Source of the DNA: Inquilinus sp042743185
Lineage (GTDB): Bacteria; Pseudomonadota; Alphaproteobacteria; DSM-16000; Inquilinaceae
DNA: 64,000 nucleotides
Reading direction: 5' to 3'
NCBI RefSeq assembly: GCF_042743185.1
Contig: NZ_JBHYMS010000012.1
Coordinates: forward strand, 84,464 to 148,463
The notes under the pieces were generated by a model. The model saw only the letters and a list, made by a program, of their open reading frames with translations. It was not told where the DNA came from and searched no databases. Made by a program: the position numbers and the translations under genes. Each line of letters opens with the position of its first letter. Within the stretch, counting starts at the first letter, position 1. Positions 61,142 to 64,000 of this stretch are shown one piece after another.

Positions 61142-61190
61142 GGGCCGACGAGTGCGACACTTTAACAAAGCCATGGCTTGCAAAACCCTC

Positions 61191-61221
61191 TTGACCTAAA
61201 CCGCACTTGAACTTGTAGCGA
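61191..61221 (+). promoter_or_regulatory. Possible promoter with a long 19-bp spacer before the SDR gene
   Basis: TTGACC (61191-61196) and TAGCGA (61216-61221) are 19 bp apart, the long spacing seen at MerR-family promoters, and the spacer holds a loose dyad. No MerR gene is in the window. The SDR ATG is 30 bp further on. Confidence 0.35.
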
Positions 61222-61251
61222 TGGAAGCTCCCGTTGAGAGGAGCATCCATC

Positions 61252-61977
61252 ATGCCTATCGACACCGATCTACGGCGGCTGCGCGTGGCGGTCACCGGCG
61301 GCACCTCCGGCCTCGGCCTGGCACTGGTGCGGCTCCTGACCGCGATGGGCGCGCGCGTCGCCTTCGTGGCCCGGGGCGCCGAGGCCGTGGGCCGCACCGC
61401 GCGCGAGACCGGCGCCCAGGGCATCGTCGGCGATGTCGGCCGCAAGGAGGATATCCACCCGATCGCGCTGCAGGTCACGGCCGGGCTGGGCGGGCTCGAC
61501 GTTCTGATCAACAACGCCTCCAGCCTCGGCCCGGTCCCCCTCGCGCTCTTGGCCGATACCGAGTGCGAGGAGCTGGAGCAGGCGCTGGCGGTCAACCTGG
61601 TCGGGCCGTTCCGGCTGATCAGGGCGCTGTTCGGCGCCCTCGCCACCTCCGCCCGCCAGGGGCGCGGCGCAGTGGTGGTCAACATCTCCAGCGACGCGGC
61701 CGTGAGCGCCTATCCCGGCTGGGGCGCCTACGGCGCCAGCAAGGCCGGGCTGCGCCACCTGACGGCGATCTGGGCCGAGGAGGCGCGGGACGAAGGGGTG
61801 CGCTTCCTGTCGATCGACCCCGGCGACATGGACACGCCGCTGCATGCCTTGGCCGTGCCCGATGCCGATCCGTCGACCCTGAAGATGCCCGAACTCTCCG
61901 CCTCGGAGATCGTGCAGGCCCTGCTGGCCGCCCTGCCCGGCCGCGCCGCCGAGCAGCGGGTCGGGGAATCCGCATGA
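61252..61977 (+). CDS. SDR family oxidoreductase
   Basis: This 241-residue classical SDR has TGGTSGLGLALVRLL at about 15-29, NNASSLGP (NNAG-like), a serine in NISSDAAVS and the active-site YGASK. SIDPGDMDTPLHA is the usual post-active-site loop. ATG 61252 has GAGGAG 8 nt upstream; an in-frame ATG at 61234 is less favoured. It overlaps the QueA-like gene by ATGA. The SDR plus QueA-like pair suggests a shared pathway that is not the standard queuosine route. No other queuosine gene is nearby. Confidence 0.85.
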   Translation: MPIDTDLRRLRVAVTGGTSGLGLALVRLLTAMGARVAFVARGAEAVGRTARETGAQGIVGDVGRKEDIHPIALQVTAGLGGLDVLINNASSLGPVPLALLADTECEELEQALAVNLVGPFRLIRALFGALATSARQGRGAVVVNISSDAAVSAYPGWGAYGASKAGLRHLTAIWAEEARDEGVRFLSIDPGDMDTPLHALAVPDADPSTLKMPELSASEIVQALLAALPGRAAEQRVGESA

Positions 61978-63098
61978 TCGCCGCCGACCGCCCCGACCGG
62001 CCGGCCGCCCGGCTCTGCGCCGTCGACGCCGAGGGCCAGGCCCGGCACCTGCCACGCACAGCGCTGGCGACGCTGCTGGAGCCCGGCGACCTCGTCGTCG
62101 GCAACGACGCCGCGACCCTGCCGGCGAGCCTGCACGGCCTGCATGCCGCAACCGGGAAGCCGATCGAGGTGCGGCTGGCCGGCTGGGTCGCGCCGGGCGA
62201 CCCGACCCGCTTCGCCGCCGTCGTCTTCGGCGCCGGCGACCACCGCAGCCGCACCGAGGACCGGCCGGCGCCGCCGCCGCTGTCGGCGGGCGACCACCTG
62301 TCTCTCGGCCCGCTGAACGCCGTGATCGAGCGCCGCCTCGACCATCCGCGGCTGGTCCGGCTGCGCTTCCTCGGCCGCCGCGACCGGGTCCTGGCCGGGC
62401 TGGCGCGGCACGGACGGCCGATCCAGTACGCCCATGTGCCGGAGCCGCTGGCGCTGTGGGACGTCTGGACCCGCATCGCCGCCGATCCGGTGGCGTTCGA
62501 GCCGCCCTCGGCCGGCTTCGCGCTCGACTGGGCACTGCTCGCCGCCTGGCGCCGTCGCGGCATCGGCTTCGCCACCCTGACCCATGCCGCCGGCATCTCC
62601 TCGACCGGCGACCCGGCGCTGGATCGGCGCCTGCCCTTCGACGAGCCCTACCGGATCCCGGAACAGACCGCGGCAGCGATCGCCCGGGCGAAGGCGGAGG
62701 GTCGCCGCGTCGTCGCCATCGGCACCACCGTGGTCCGCGCCCTGGAAGCCGCGGCCGAGGCCGACGGCACGGTCCGCGCCGGCGACGGCGTCGCGACCAA
62801 CCGTATCGGGCCTGGAACCCGGCTGCGCATCGTCGATGTCCTCCTCACCGGCATGCATCAGCCCGGCGAAAGCCATTTCGAGCTGCTGCGCACCTTCGCT
62901 CCGGACGGAGTACTGGACGGCCTGCCGGCTGCCCTCGCCAACGAGGGCTATCGCGGCCACGAGTTCGGCGATGTGATGCTGATCGAGCGGGCAGCCTACT
63001 CGGCCGGCCAAGTCTCGATCGTCTCGACGAAGCGGGTCAGCCAGGCATTGGTCTGGGCGCCGTCGAGGGCGCGGTGGTCGATGGTCAGCGAGACATAG
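61974..63098 (+). CDS. QueA-like S-adenosylmethionine:tRNA ribosyltransferase-isomerase homologue
   Basis: This 374-residue protein is a divergent homologue of QueA, which transfers ribose from AdoMet to 7-aminomethyl-7-deazaguanine in tRNA. Family parts are LEPGDLVVGNDAATLPASL near the N-terminus, IQYAHVPEPLALWDVW, GIGFATLTHAAG, VVAIGTTVVRALEAA and HQPGESHFELLRTF. It lacks the usual first 15 or so residues with the YDLP/LIA motif. The last 35 or so residues after DVMLIERAAYS are read from the antisense of the E2 gene, so the natural end may have been lost. The SDR partner hints at a specialised role. Confidence 0.8.
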   Translation: MIAADRPDRPAARLCAVDAEGQARHLPRTALATLLEPGDLVVGNDAATLPASLHGLHAATGKPIEVRLAGWVAPGDPTRFAAVVFGAGDHRSRTEDRPAPPPLSAGDHLSLGPLNAVIERRLDHPRLVRLRFLGRRDRVLAGLARHGRPIQYAHVPEPLALWDVWTRIAADPVAFEPPSAGFALDWALLAAWRRRGIGFATLTHAAGISSTGDPALDRRLPFDEPYRIPEQTAAAIARAKAEGRRVVAIGTTVVRALEAAAEADGTVRAGDGVATNRIGPGTRLRIVDVLLTGMHQPGESHFELLRTFAPDGVLDGLPAALANEGYRGHEFGDVMLIERAAYSAGQVSIVSTKRVSQALVWAPSRARWSMVSET

Positions 63099-64000
63099 GC
63101 CATCGGCCGCGCCAGCACGGCGTCGGCGCCGTCGACCTCGCGCACCACCACCCGCTTCTCGACCTTGCCGACGCCGAGGATCGCGACCTGGGGCTGGTTG
63201 ATGATGATCGGCGCCGCCAGGAGCGAACCGGAGACGCCGTGGTTCGAGATGGTGAAGGTGCCGCCCTGGACATCGGCCGGCGCCAGCCTGCCGGCGCGGG
63301 CCAGCGCCGTTGCCTCCTGCAGCCGCGCGGCGATGCCGAGCAGCGACAGCGACTGCGCCCGTTGCACCACCGGCACCACCAGCCCCTTGTCTCCGAGCGC
63401 CGTGCCGATGCCGATGTTGACGTCGGCGAACACCTCGAGCGCGTCGTCGTGCCAGCGGCTGTTGACCGTGGGCACCGCCTTCATCGCCGCGACGCAGGCC
63501 TGCACCAGATAGGCGGTGACGGTCGGGGCCACGCCCTGGCGCTCGAACGCCGCCTTGTGCGCCTGGCGATGCGCCAGCACGGCGCCGAAATCGGCCTCGA
63601 AGACGGCGGTCACATGCGGCGCCGTGGCGACGGAGTGCGCCATGTGCTCGGCGATGCGCCGGCGCATGGCATCGTGCGGGATGCGGTGGGAGCGGAGGGC
63701 CGGCTTCACCTCCGCAGGCGCGGCCGGCCGAGCCTGCCGTCGGGTGACCTCCTCCTCGACATCCTGGCGGGTCAGCCGCCCGTCCTTGCCGCTGCCGGTC
63801 AGCCCGGCCGGGTCGAGCCCGGTCTCGACCAGCAGCTTGCGCACCGAAGGCGACAGGCGGAGAGCGGGGGCGAACTCGGCGATGGACCTGTCCGCGGGTG
63901 GCCTTCCGGTCTCGCCCCTCCCGCTCGCCCCATCCGAGTCCCCCCTCCCCTCGCGGGAGGGGAGCAGGGGGAGGGGGTTTTCGCCGCTGGAGCCGATGTC
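62996..64000 (-). CDS. 2-oxo acid dehydrogenase E2 acyltransferase (5' part lies outside the window)
   Basis: This is the C-terminal 334 residues of a dihydrolipoyl acyltransferase, the core subunit of a 2-oxo acid dehydrogenase complex. A peripheral subunit-binding domain (LSPSVRKLLVETGLDPAGL ... DGRLTRQDV) is followed by the catalytic domain with FTISNHGVSG and the active-site TIDHRALDG near the end. The lipoyl domain lies beyond the window. The frame stays open to 64000, and the first 35 or so visible residues are a linker partly made from a GC-rich palindromic repeat (63919-63990). The complex type (pyruvate, branched-chain or acetoin) is not decided by what is visible. E1 and E3 would be upstream. 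Confidence 0.88.
   Translation of the reverse strand, partial: DIGSSGENPLPLLPSREGRGDSDGASGRGETGRPPADRSIAEFAPALRLSPSVRKLLVETGLDPAGLTGSGKDGRLTRQDVEEEVTRRQARPAAPAEVKPALRSHRIPHDAMRRRIAEHMAHSVATAPHVTAVFEADFGAVLAHRQAHKAAFERQGVAPTVTAYLVQACVAAMKAVPTVNSRWHDDALEVFADVNIGIGTALGDKGLVVPVVQRAQSLSLLGIAARLQEATALARAGRLAPADVQGGTFTISNHGVSGSLLAAPIIINQPQVAILGVGKVEKRVVVREVDGADAVLARPMAYVSLTIDHRALDGAQTNAWLTRFVETIETWPAE
63919..63982 (-). repeat. GC-rich palindromic repeat inside the E2 linker
   Basis: CTCCCCTC-GCGG-GAGGGGAG (63945-63964) is a perfect 8-bp hairpin in a C/G-run-rich stretch. Translated on the minus strand it gives ENPLPLLPSREGRGDSD in the linker between the lipoyl and subunit-binding domains. The sequence resembles common intergenic palindromes (CCCTCCCCCT...) of Proteobacteria, so it looks like a repeat that inserted in frame. 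Confidence 0.65.

Overview
The window reads as chromosome of a high-GC (roughly 70%) Gram-negative alphaproteobacterium. A free-living soil or plant-associated member of the Rhodospirillales (Azospirillaceae/Inquilinus-like) is my best guess; the species is not established. Support comes from the Lpt/KdsD lipopolysaccharide genes, an alphaproteobacterial RpoH-type promoter before clpB, MocE/MocF-type oxygenase partners, many ABC uptake systems, and a palindromic repeat typical of alphaproteobacteria. I see no transposase, integrase, phage gene, rRNA or CRISPR array. No gene-free stretch exceeds about 300 bp, and the longer gaps (4232-4502, 5562-5730, 19417-19696, 35226-35447, 42098-42334, 49338-49628) hold operators, dyads or repeats.

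Layout. 1-2.65 kb: envelope genes kdsD-lptC-lptA (minus strand) and RNase D. 2.79-2.87 kb: tRNA-Leu(CAG). 3.1-4.2 kb: YggT, DUF167 and a small lipoprotein. 4.5-6.9 kb: a sugar isomerase/epimerase plus Gfo/Idh/MocA dehydrogenase pair behind a LacI-type operator. 7.0-9.0 kb: pgk and a ComB-like phosphatase. 9.1-15.9 kb: an IclR-controlled operon with an Fe3+-type ABC importer, a class III CoA transferase and a CitE-like lyase. 15.9-18.1 kb: two secreted hydrolases (minus). 18.2-24.2 kb: rsgA with a small upstream ORF, an M1 peptidase, VOC and Atu4866-family proteins, an SDR and a LysR regulator. 24.3-27.9 kb: clpB and a MOSC protein.

28.0-44.7 kb is the most distinctive part. A long plus-strand operon encodes a molybdenum hydroxylase (FAD subunit, then a fused FeS-Mo subunit), a 6-hydroxynicotinate-reductase-like FeS protein, a UPF0280 (ApbE-like fold) protein, two tandem DUF1185 paralogues, a branched-chain-type ABC importer with a fused LivH-LivM permease, and a MarR regulator. 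After two RTX proteins, an enamidase-like amidohydrolase lies on the minus strand. The promoters of the operon and of the enamidase gene carry the same GTATAC-centred palindrome just after the -10 box, so I infer one regulon. The parts match hydroxylation, ring reduction and ring opening of nicotinate or a similar N-heterocycle.

45-49.3 kb: ferredoxin-NADP reductase, 4-hydroxyphenylpyruvate dioxygenase followed by a frame-disrupted Rieske gene, a histidine phosphatase and a LacI regulator. 49.6-61.1 kb: a second catabolic block with a MocD/E/F-like oxygenase system, an SDR, an IclR regulator, an MHS-type permease, a complete branched-chain ABC importer and a MetE-C-like methyltransferase. 61.2-64 kb: an SDR, a QueA-like protein and the 3' part of an E2 acyltransferase gene.

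Two unusual repeat families run through the window: four copies of a 76-81 bp double-hairpin element beginning GTAGGTTGGGTTCGC, and two copies of a 128-142 bp element whose core is conserved while its outer stem changes on both sides together.
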